Assembly: GCA_964424335.1 (NCBI GenBank)
Contig: CAYRIY010000135.1
Coordinates: 1 to 8,190 of the forward strand
DNA length: 8,190 nucleotides
Source of the DNA: CAYRIY01 sp964424335
GTDB taxonomy: Bacteria > Bacillota > Limnochordia > DTU080 > RSA5
Direction: 5' to 3'
In this document: piece by piece, positions 1-6,131 of the stretch
Position numbering within the stretch: the first letter of the stretch is position 1
Layout of the letters: every line of letters begins with the position of its first letter
Notes under the pieces: generated by a model
Told to the model about the DNA's origin: nothing
Databases searched by the model: none
Seen by the model: the letters and a program-made list of their open reading frames with translations, nothing else
Translations under genes and position numbers: made by a program

Positions 1-3
1 CGC

Positions 4-1149
4 TCAACGGAGCGCGCTCAGTTTAAAGCGACCAACTACGATATCTTCTTTCGTTACCGAGAAGATAACGTACACCATATCCCCCATGACATGGAGATGG
101 GGGTACCCGTATCTTCCGCCCTTGTTTAGTCCCTCCATGCGCGGGGCACGTCGGGGCGCGTCGCCGAGCAGGTAATGTCGGTCAAATACCACACCGTCTT
201 CGCTCGTCGCGAGGATCAACGGAGTGCGACCGCGTTCGGGGGTGCAAAGTCCGTAGTACCGGCCGTCCGGAAGGCGCCCGAAACACGGCTTGTTGCGGCC
301 GTCGATCCACCTTGTGAGCACGGGTTCACTCCACGTCTCGCCATTGTCCCGGCTTTCGCTCACAGCAAACCGAAAGACGCGCGACCTTAGCATCATGTGT
401 AGTACGCCGTCGTCTGTCTCAAAGAACGATCCTTCGCAGTAACCGCCATTCTGATCCCCACGGGCTCGGCCACCTTTGTGATGGCCCTCCGAATCGTCGA
501 CATAATCCGCAGGCAGACGAGGGATACCGGCGACGCGCCATCCCGACAGACCGCTAGGGTCATCGGTGTAAGGGAACAAGAGGTTTCCCGGCATAATCAA
601 CCGACCCGTGCTGGCGACGCTGGGGCCTAAATTGGGTACGAACCGATCTACCATGACACCCGCGTCCGTCCAAGTGAAACCGCCGTCCTCTGAGATGCGC
701 GCAGCGCACTTCACGTTTTGATGCCAGCGCACATCGTGTGGCGCCTTGGCCATGCCGAGCGGTTGCCTATGCCCGTCCACGAGTCCTTCCGCGGTAAACT
801 CGAACGAGCCGTAATACGCCACCAGCATGTCGCCCACGACACGGATGCCTCCATTGGTAATCACGGCCTCGGCATGTTCGCCCGGCTGCCTCGGCACGAC
901 CGCCGCAGGCTCGCTCCACGTCTCGCCACCGTCGTCTGAGGTTGCCATCATCATGCATTGGCCGACGTCGTCCTCGTGTGCGACGCCATTGGACCATGTG
1001 GCGATGAGGCGTTCTCCCTTCGACGTGATCTGCGCATGGTGGCTGTATGCGGCGCCTTCATGGCCCTCGAAGACGACATGCTCTTCGACTTTGACGGGGA
1101 CCAGTTCTACTTCACCCCAGCGATTGGTGATCTGCGAGGCGCTTTCCAC
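4..1149 (-). CDS. BNR/sialidase-superfamily beta-propeller protein (putative glycoside-acting enzyme)
   Basis: About 381 residues, complete, ending in TGA at the left edge. Three clear Asp-box motifs (S-x-D-x-G-x-T-W) lie at about residues 71-78, 153-160 and 266-273, with a degenerate fourth near 316-322. These mark blades of a sialidase-type six-bladed propeller. No signal peptide is visible, so the protein is probably cytoplasmic. Proteins of this type are usually called exo-alpha-sialidase or predicted neuraminidase, but the superfamily also holds other glycosidases, lyases and non-catalytic propellers. I could not place the arginine triad or an RIP motif, so sialidase activity is not supported. 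I chose the GTG at 1149 because GGAGGA (1156-1161) sits 6 bases upstream of it. The longer reading from ATG at 1164 has no ribosome site, and the ATG at 1155 directly abuts the site. It is its own minus-strand unit, divergent from the phosphatase gene. The fold is sure, the reaction is not. Confidence 0.85.
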   Translation of the reverse strand: MESASQITNRWGEVELVPVKVEEHVVFEGHEGAAYSHHAQITSKGERLIATWSNGVAHEDDVGQCMMMATSDDGGETWSEPAAVVPRQPGEHAEAVITNGGIRVVGDMLVAYYGSFEFTAEGLVDGHRQPLGMAKAPHDVRWHQNVKCAARISEDGGFTWTDAGVMVDRFVPNLGPSVASTGRLIMPGNLLFPYTDDPSGLSGWRVAGIPRLPADYVDDSEGHHKGGRARGDQNGGYCEGSFFETDDGVLHMMLRSRVFRFAVSESRDNGETWSEPVLTRWIDGRNKPCFGRLPDGRYYGLCTPERGRTPLILATSEDGVVFDRHYLLGDAPRRAPRMEGLNKGGRYGYPHLHVMGDMVYVIFSVTKEDIVVGRFKLSALR

Positions 1150-1155
1150 GCGCAT

Positions 1156-1161
1156 TCCTCC
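1156..1161 (-). promoter_or_regulatory. Ribosome binding site that sets the GTG start at 1149
   Basis: TCCTCC on the plus strand reads GGAGGA on the minus strand, 6 bases before GTG at 1149. It lies inside the longer possible reading frame that begins with ATG at 1164, which argues against that upstream start. Confidence 0.7.
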
Positions 1162-1193
1162 CATTAATCACGATTTCAGCAATGCAAATTCTT

Positions 1194-1208
1194 TTGTTTA
1201 TAAAACAA
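1194..1208. promoter_or_regulatory. AT-rich inverted repeat, candidate operator/promoter of the divergent pair
   Basis: TTGTTT-ATA-AAACAA is a perfect 6-bp inverted repeat with a 3-base centre, in the 161-base gap between the propeller gene (minus) and the phosphatase gene (plus). It is embedded in AT-rich sequence within otherwise GC-rich DNA. TATAAA can be read as a -10-like hexamer on both strands (1199-1204 plus, 1197-1202 minus), so a bound regulator would block RNA polymerase. The matching -35 hexamers are weak: on the minus strand CTGTCG lies 17 bases upstream of TATAAA and matches TTGACA at three positions. The symmetry is seen directly. The operator or promoter role is inferred. Confidence 0.4.
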
Positions 1209-1296
1209 TTCGTCCATGTCGACAGGAATCCCTCTCCCCAAGGTCTAAGTACCCGTCTATCACAACCCCGCACTAGCGCAAGCTTACACCAGAGCC

Positions 1297-1302
1297 AGGA
1301 GG
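1297..1302 (+). promoter_or_regulatory. Ribosome binding site that sets the GTG start at 1311
   Basis: AGGAGG lies 8 bases before GTG at 1311. The reading frame is open upstream to an ATG at 1182, but that ATG has no Shine-Dalgarno sequence and would add 43 residues in front of the histidine-phosphatase core. Confidence 0.8.
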
Positions 1303-1310
1303 ATCCGCAC

Positions 1311-1985
1311 GTGGAGATTTACATTATTCGTCACGGCGAATCGATCAATAATTGGTTTAAGAAGGCAAACAAACCTTCGGCCCAGTTCGAAAGAAGCGTC
1401 GATCCACCATTGACGTCCCTCGGCGAGGCACAAGCCCGTCGGGCGGCGGAGGCGCTTGTCGGCTCTAGCATCGAGCGCGTCTACTGCAGCCCGCAGATTC
1501 GAGGGTTGCAAACAGGCGTCATCATCGGCGACCGATTAGGAGTTCCTGTCGAGGCGCGCCCATTCTTGCGCGAGCGAGCAGGCGGTCATACCGATTACCA
1601 CGGGCTCCCCGCCGCTCAGATTCGGGCCCGCTTTCCCCAGGTCGAGCTGGGCCCCGATTTTACCGAAGAAGGGTGGTGGTTTCGGCCGGCTGAACCCCGC
1701 GATACCGACGCGACATACCGGCGCGGACTCGAGGTAGCGGAGTGGCTATGGAGTCTCACCGAGACGTACGACAGCGTTGCGCTCATTAGCCACGGCGCGT
1801 TTGGCGCCCGCATGATGCTGGCGCTACTCGGGCTGCCCGCCGATTCGAGCGTGCGGTTTAAGCAAGAAAACGGTGGGATAAGCCGACTTGTGCTGGAGGA
1901 AGGGATGGTGCGGTGCATCTACTGGAACGACACGCGGCACATGCGTGAACTCGGCTCTGACGTAGGCGCTGAAGCAGCCGTTTGA
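1311..1985 (+). CDS. Histidine phosphatase family protein (phosphoglycerate-mutase-like)
   Basis: 224 residues from the GTG start. The protein opens at once with the first beta strand and the RHGE signature: R7, H8 (the phospho-accepting histidine), G9, E10. Further likely catalytic-pocket residues are R64 (in SPQIRGLQT), E88 (in LRERAGG) and H161 (in ISHGAF). Together these form the usual RHG catalytic set, so it should be an active phosphatase or, less likely, a mutase. The length is typical for the family, and no signal peptide is seen, so it is cytoplasmic. Substrates in this family range from sugar phosphates and phosphoglycerates to nucleotide or cofactor phosphates and cannot be told from motifs. 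It lies 77 bases upstream of the solute-binding protein gene on the same strand, with no terminator seen between. The two are probably co-transcribed, which hints at a sugar-phosphate substrate. The divergent AT-rich repeat may control it. Confidence 0.88.
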   Translation: MEIYIIRHGESINNWFKKANKPSAQFERSVDPPLTSLGEAQARRAAEALVGSSIERVYCSPQIRGLQTGVIIGDRLGVPVEARPFLRERAGGHTDYHGLPAAQIRARFPQVELGPDFTEEGWWFRPAEPRDTDATYRRGLEVAEWLWSLTETYDSVALISHGAFGARMMLALLGLPADSSVRFKQENGGISRLVLEEGMVRCIYWNDTRHMRELGSDVGAEAAV

Positions 1986-1990
1986 ACTCT

Positions 1991-1995
1991 GGAGG
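1991..1995 (+). promoter_or_regulatory. Shine-Dalgarno-like GGAGG with no start codon in range
   Basis: GGAGG occurs 5 bases after the phosphatase stop codon, but no ATG, GTG or TTG follows at a workable distance; the nearest is TTG at 2014, 18 bases on. The binding-protein gene has its own, better placed site. It may be chance, or a relic of an earlier start. Confidence 0.2.
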
Positions 1996-2045
1996 ACCGA
2001 AACTCTCAAGGATTTGTACAAGTAAAACGTCGCGCGAACGATGAA

Positions 2046-2053
2046 AAAGGAGG
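2046..2053 (+). promoter_or_regulatory. Ribosome binding site that sets the TTG start at 2063
   Basis: AAAGGAGG ends 9 bases before TTG at 2063. An in-frame TGA at 2042-2044 rules out any start further upstream. The nearby ATG at 2041 is in another frame and has no Shine-Dalgarno sequence. Confidence 0.85.
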
Positions 2054-2062
2054 AACGAAACG

Positions 2063-3355
2063 TTGAATCAATTGAGCAAAGCCCTGAAAAAGCGAACGGG
2101 AAGCCTGATCTTGGCGCTCGCGATCGTGGTTGCCACGGCCGTCGCCGGCGCGCAGACGGTAACGATCAAGTGGGCCGATCACTGGCAGGATCTACGCGCT
2201 GATGGATATGCCGAGCTCATTGCGGCATTTGAGGCGAAGCACCCCAACATCCGCGTCGAGTATATCACGGGGAACGAAGAAGCCATTCTCGTACAAATTG
2301 CCGGCGGAATCGCGCCGGACATCTTTACCGCGGGCGACGCCACGGTTGGCAGCCGCGTGCGCGACGGCATGGCGCTGCCTCTCAACGAGTTTATCGAAAA
2401 AGACAAGCTCAACTTGAGGGAGCACTTCGTCCCCGGCGCGTTGGATTCGGCGTATGTGAACGGCGTGCAGTACGGTTTGCCGAAAATCTACAGCGTGTTC
2501 CAACCGTGGATCAACTTGGACTACCTTGACGAGGCGGCCTTGCCCGTCCCGCAGCGCGGGTGGACCTTGAGCGACTTCGAAGAATATATGCGGGTCTTGA
2601 CGATCTTTGGGCCGGACGGAGAAGTCGTGCGGCACGGTACGACGCGCCCGCGCGAGAGCCTTTCGTGGTGGTTTGTGAATGGCGGGCACATCGTCGATCC
2701 TGAATCGCACACCGCTGCGTTTACGGAGCCTGCCTTCTTGGATACGATTGCGTGGCTTGGCAACTTGACAAAGAGCGGCTACGCAGGCGTCGCCAACCAT
2801 GTCCGCAACGTCCAAGGGTTTCGTCGCGGCGACACGGCCATGACCGAGGATGGACGTCTCGCGTTCGCCCCTCGCCTCGCCGACCCGAACGATTCACCGT
2901 CGCCTTACCGCATCCAAACCATCTACATGCCCCAGGGAAACACTCCTGACCCTGTGACGGCCGTGAGGGCTCACCAGCACCTGATCTATAGCGGCACCCA
3001 GCACCCAGCCGAGGCTTGGGAGTTCCTCAAGTTCATCAACCTCTCCCCCGAAGCGCACGAAATCCGGGCGCGCTACGGCATTCCCAACGGCACGATCGAG
3101 GGCCTGAGAATGCTTGTAGAACACGCTCCTGTCGCGGAGGCGCAAGACCGCATGGAGCTCTACGGGGTCTTCATGCAGCCCACGTCGTACACGCCGGAAA
3201 CCTATGCCGTGCAAATACCCGGGTACCACGAAGTCTCTCTTCTCGTCATGAGTGCGGTGGATCGTGTGCTCGACGGAGAGGTCGACGCTGCGGTGGCGCT
3301 GCATGAGATCGTTGACGCAGCCAATGCGGTTTTGAGGTCTGCGAAGGAACATTGA
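2063..3355 (+). CDS. ABC-transporter extracellular sugar-type solute-binding protein (family 1)
   Basis: 430 residues, a normal length for the SBP family 1 (carbohydrate, MalE/UgpB-like). Residues 1-30 form a Sec signal peptide: a basic stretch (K9 K10 R11), a hydrophobic core from about 14 to 27, and an A28-G29-A30 cleavage motif before Q31. There is no cysteine at the cleavage site, so it is not a lipoprotein and should be free in the periplasm or secreted. After cleavage comes the typical strand-helix opening (TVTIKWADHW) and an AAFEAKHPNIRVEY stretch. GIAPDIFTAGD and YGLPKIYSV are typical of the first lobe. It would capture an oligosaccharide for a membrane transporter. No permease or ATPase gene follows; the gene ends at a terminator, so partners lie elsewhere. 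Start TTG with a strong ribosome site and an upstream in-frame stop. The ligand is unknown; the neighbours suggest a complex or sulfated sugar. Confidence 0.93.
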   Translation: MNQLSKALKKRTGSLILALAIVVATAVAGAQTVTIKWADHWQDLRADGYAELIAAFEAKHPNIRVEYITGNEEAILVQIAGGIAPDIFTAGDATVGSRVRDGMALPLNEFIEKDKLNLREHFVPGALDSAYVNGVQYGLPKIYSVFQPWINLDYLDEAALPVPQRGWTLSDFEEYMRVLTIFGPDGEVVRHGTTRPRESLSWWFVNGGHIVDPESHTAAFTEPAFLDTIAWLGNLTKSGYAGVANHVRNVQGFRRGDTAMTEDGRLAFAPRLADPNDSPSPYRIQTIYMPQGNTPDPVTAVRAHQHLIYSGTQHPAEAWEFLKFINLSPEAHEIRARYGIPNGTIEGLRMLVEHAPVAEAQDRMELYGVFMQPTSYTPETYAVQIPGYHEVSLLVMSAVDRVLDGEVDAAVALHEIVDAANAVLRSAKEH

Positions 3356-3389
3356 TGAAGCCGGCACGACTGTAGGAATTGGAGAATGA

Positions 3390-3445
3390 AAAAGGGATGT
3401 GCGGGTTCCCGAACATGTCTCGGGACCGCACATCCCTTTTATTTT
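3390..3445. terminator. Strong bidirectional intrinsic terminator
   Basis: A perfect 15-bp stem (left arm 3390-3404, AAAAGGGATGTGCGG; right arm 3426-3440) is followed by ATTTT. It is extended inward by a second perfect 6-bp stem (TCCCGA 3407-3412 with TCGGGA 3420-3425), with a 2-base bulge between the stems and a 7-base loop. The stem ends in A's on the left and T's on the right, so on either strand a T-rich tract follows the hairpin. It lies between the convergent binding-protein gene (plus) and the sulfatase gene (minus), and so can end both transcripts. Confidence 0.92.
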
Positions 3446-3505
3446 CGCAAGTTCGGTCCGTCTGCTCTCGGAGACAGCAGATCCCGGGACTCCTCTTGGC
3501 TTATT

Positions 3506-4978
3506 TTAGCCTTGCTCGACGAGCGACGCTTCATCGCCCACCGAGCTCTGCCATGCGACGATACGTTCCGTCAGTTCCTGCACGCGGGCGCGGTGCTCAG
3601 GACGCGCGTAAAGATTTTCAAGTTCATGCGGGTCTTCGTTCAAGTTGTAGAGCTCGCACTGATCCGTCCGGCACAAGTTCAATTTCCAGCCATCCGCCGT
3701 GATGACCGTGCGCCAAACTTGGTCCGCGATGCTCTGGCGCTGTTCAAGCGTATACCCTGGTACGTCATCGGGATACTTAGAGCCGCTCGATCCATTCCAC
3801 TCGATAAACACATCGTTATCTGCAAGCGTCTCCTCGCCGCGAAGGACCGGGGCGCGACTTTTGCCCTGTATGTGAGCGGGTATCGGCGCACCTACTAGGT
3901 CGAGAATGGTAGGCACGAGGTCGATCTGACTCACGCGCCCGGGAATTCGACGGGCACGCGGCTCGGAGCCATTGATCCATGGAACGCGCACAATCAGCGG
4001 CACCCCGACCGACTCCTCATACATGACTTGTTTCCCGACGAGCGCGTGATCGCCCATCATCTCACCGTGGTCCGACGTAAAAATGACGATTGTCGAATCA
4101 GCAAGTCCCGATTGTTCAAGCGCGCCCAAGATTCGACCCACCGCCTGGTCCACCAGGCTCACCAGCCCATAGTAGTTGGCGCGCAGCCGCCGCCAGTCGC
4201 GTTCGTTTTCAAGCGGAAATCCGCCAGTTCCGGAGCGTCGTTGTGCCGCCGCCCGCAGCCGGTTGCGAAGCGCCGCCTCGGGCGGAGGAGCCTGTGCGAA
4301 GGCGGGCCCCACGGGAATCTCGTCCGGATCGTGCAGGTAGTTGAGAGGGCCGAGGAACGGCATGTGAGGCTCCAAAAAATTGACGCTCAAAAAGAAAGGA
4401 CGCTCCTGGTCATGTCGTGCGAGGAATTCGGCGGCCCGCTCGCCAAGGAACGTCGCTTTGGTGTATCGCGGCGCCAACGCCGCGGCGTAACTGCGGGAAA
4501 ATACGGGCACGTTGCCGGTCCGGACATTGGGAGCAAACCCTTCGTCGATCAGAAATCGGCAGTAATCGCTTTGACGATCGCGATCGTCCGGATCTGAAAT
4601 GTATTCGCCGTATATGTCTTCAATGCTCACCCACTCCGAAAACCCACGCTGAGGGCTGAGCTCGTTGCCAAGGTGCCACTTGCCGTAATAGGCGCAGTAA
4701 TATTCGTCTCCGAGCATCTCCGCCAACGTCGGGATGTGGCTCGGCAGCGGCACGTTGTTTTCGATGCTCCCGTGGGTGTGTGGCCAAACGCCCGTCAGGA
4801 TCGAGGCGCGAGAGGGCGTACACACAGGCTGCGTGCAGTATGCGTGTTCAAAGACGGCGCTTTCTGACGCAAACCGGTTGAGGTGGGGCGTTTGGATGAA
4901 ATCATTGCCGTAGCAGGCCATGGTGTCGGGGCGTTGTTCGTCCGTCCATATCAGCAGTACGTTTGGTCGCTTGTCCAA
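3506..4978 (-). CDS. Cys-type sulfatase (arylsulfatase-like, type I formylglycine sulfatase)
   Basis: 490 residues, normal for the family. It should hydrolyse a sulfate ester, probably on a sugar. The N-terminal strand NVLLIWTDEQ carries metal-ligand position D13. The sulfatase signature CTPSR gives C53, the residue converted to formylglycine, followed by R57 and ASILTG. GKWHLG (K100, H102), EPHMPF (H205) and the second metal site TSDHGEMMGDH (D303, H304, then H311 and K316) complete the active-site set. The protein starts directly at the fold with no signal peptide, so it is probably cytoplasmic; most characterised glycan sulfatases are exported. Activity needs a maturase (FGE or anaerobic sulfatase-maturating enzyme), which is not in this window. 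Last gene of the operon, 39 bases after the propeller gene. Start TTG: AGAGGA (4991-4996) is 12 bases upstream, rather far, but an in-frame TGA at 4988-4990 excludes a longer form. Sulfate position and sugar are not predictable. Confidence 0.94.
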   Translation of the reverse strand: MDKRPNVLLIWTDEQRPDTMACYGNDFIQTPHLNRFASESAVFEHAYCTQPVCTPSRASILTGVWPHTHGSIENNVPLPSHIPTLAEMLGDEYYCAYYGKWHLGNELSPQRGFSEWVSIEDIYGEYISDPDDRDRQSDYCRFLIDEGFAPNVRTGNVPVFSRSYAAALAPRYTKATFLGERAAEFLARHDQERPFFLSVNFLEPHMPFLGPLNYLHDPDEIPVGPAFAQAPPPEAALRNRLRAAAQRRSGTGGFPLENERDWRRLRANYYGLVSLVDQAVGRILGALEQSGLADSTIVIFTSDHGEMMGDHALVGKQVMYEESVGVPLIVRVPWINGSEPRARRIPGRVSQIDLVPTILDLVGAPIPAHIQGKSRAPVLRGEETLADNDVFIEWNGSSGSKYPDDVPGYTLEQRQSIADQVWRTVITADGWKLNLCRTDQCELYNLNEDPHELENLYARPEHRARVQELTERIVAWQSSVGDEASLVEQG

Positions 4979-5017
4979 GTCGATCGGTCATCCTCTCGTG
5001 CTCTTGCTGCGCTGCTA

Positions 5018-6103
5018 CTAAGCTTCCCAGATCGTCGCGGCGATGTAGCGATCTCCTTTGGGATCATCGTTGTAGTAGTAAACGGTGACGAGCTTGCCAT
5101 CTGCCCGCTGGACGGTTCGAGGGTAACCGATGTCGTTGTTGCCTCCATCGGCTCTAAGCACGTACTCGGTCGACCACGACCTGCCTTGATCCGCGCTGAT
5201 CACCGCCCGCATGCCGTACGGCTCGTCCCGGTAGCCGTAGGTGACGGCGAGCCTTCCGTCTGCAAGCTTTGTGAGCGTGGGCGGATTTCCGCCGCGCCCC
5301 GTGTTGGCCACGGGCCTGCTGAGATACGCCCATGTCCTGCCCCCGTCGGTCGACTCATACAGATCGATCCAGCCGCCCTCTTGAACCGGGCGGCCACTAT
5401 CCCGCACCGCTACGAGAAAATGGCCTTCAGATAAGCGGACGCTGGCCGGCATGATGACATACCCTTGCGGCTCGGCACCAATCCACGATAGAAACAGAAA
5501 ACTCTTGCCTCCATCAGTCGTCGACGCGCAGAAGGGACGACCCTCCTTGCCGTTCGACTTCGCAGCAGTCAAGAATAAGGTGCACTCGTCGGATCCGCCG
5601 ACGATGTAATCGGTCCGCGCCGCCACGCCCGATTGCCCAAACATCGGCAGGCGGTACGGACCTTCCCACGAGCGGCAACGGTCGTACGAAACGTAAAACC
5701 ACGAGCGGGCGCCCGCCGAAAGTCCGGTGCGCGCGCACATCAACGCAAAGTCGGGGTGATCGAAGCGAATGCCACCGGGAGCGTCCACAAGTCCGTCCGG
5801 ACCATCAAGCACCGGACCCGTCTGTAGCTCAGGGATCACGTGTTCGTCAGCGGAAAGCCCGCGGCCCCCCGGCGTGCGACACGGCGTCGGCTGCACCTGC
5901 CAGGTGCGTCCGCCGTCAAGCGAACGGGCCTGCATGGGCATGAAAGGCCTCGTCTTGTCCCGAGCGTGCATGCTCGTGTCTTCACCTACGTAGCCGACGG
6001 TAAATCCCACGACGATCTCGTCGCCCCAAGCCCAGATGCCGTAATTGGCGGGCCAGCCGGCAAAGCGTCCCGCCTGCCGGTATACTACGGTGTGTTCCAT
6101 CAT
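5018..6103 (-). CDS. Second BNR/sialidase-superfamily beta-propeller protein
   Basis: 361 residues from the ATG at 6103; a second ATG follows directly at 6100. Asp-box motifs lie at about residues 61-68 (SLDGGRTW), 195-202 (TTDGGKSF), 251-258 (STDGGRTW) and 303-310 (SADQGRSW). A degenerate one sits at 139-146, giving a full sialidase-like propeller. The N-terminal block RFAGWPANYGIWAWGDE and the C-terminal NNDIGYPRT...VTVYYYND are features I associate with a widespread family annotated only as sialidase-family or exo-alpha-sialidase. No signal peptide. By eye it shares only Asp-boxes with the other propeller at 4-1149. The frame is open upstream to 6565, but that extra part overlaps the oxidoreductase gene in another frame. 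GGAGG at 6110-6114, 6 bases before the ATG, sets the real start. It lies 28 bases after the oxidoreductase stop, in the operon. It could be a hydrolase or a lyase; the substrate is unknown. Confidence 0.88.
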   Translation of the reverse strand: MMEHTVVYRQAGRFAGWPANYGIWAWGDEIVVGFTVGYVGEDTSMHARDKTRPFMPMQARSLDGGRTWQVQPTPCRTPGGRGLSADEHVIPELQTGPVLDGPDGLVDAPGGIRFDHPDFALMCARTGLSAGARSWFYVSYDRCRSWEGPYRLPMFGQSGVAARTDYIVGGSDECTLFLTAAKSNGKEGRPFCASTTDGGKSFLFLSWIGAEPQGYVIMPASVRLSEGHFLVAVRDSGRPVQEGGWIDLYESTDGGRTWAYLSRPVANTGRGGNPPTLTKLADGRLAVTYGYRDEPYGMRAVISADQGRSWSTEYVLRADGGNNDIGYPRTVQRADGKLVTVYYYNDDPKGDRYIAATIWEA

Positions 6104-6109
6104 TATTAG

Positions 6110-6114
6110 CCTCC
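6110..6114 (-). promoter_or_regulatory. Ribosome binding site that sets the ATG start at 6103
   Basis: CCTCC on the plus strand reads GGAGG on the minus strand, 6 bases before ATG at 6103 and 9 before ATG at 6100. It shows that the open frame extending up to 6565 is not translated as part of this gene. Confidence 0.85.
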
Positions 6115-6131
6115 GATCGATCCGTCGAATT

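Noticed and set aside
1209..1296. Possible riboswitch or leader RNA ahead of the phosphatase
   Set aside because: No conserved riboswitch core or terminator/antiterminator pair could be recognised in this short stretch.
1182..1310. N-terminal extension of the phosphatase from ATG at 1182
   Set aside because: There is no ribosome site before 1182. The extension would cover the AT-rich promoter-like region, and GTG at 1311 has AGGAGG at ideal spacing and starts the fold exactly.
2041..2205. Small frame of about 54 codons from ATG at 2041, overlapping the binding-protein start
   Set aside because: It has no ribosome site, its first codons are the binding protein's own ribosome site, and the rest is out of frame with the signal peptide.
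2192..2815. Minus-strand open frame of 207 codons opposite the binding-protein gene
   Set aside because: It is antisense to a well-supported family 1 binding protein and has no family features.
3386..3898. Plus-strand open frame of 170 codons after the binding-protein gene
   Set aside because: It runs through the terminator hairpin and then antisense to the C-terminal part of the sulfatase, with no recognisable domain.
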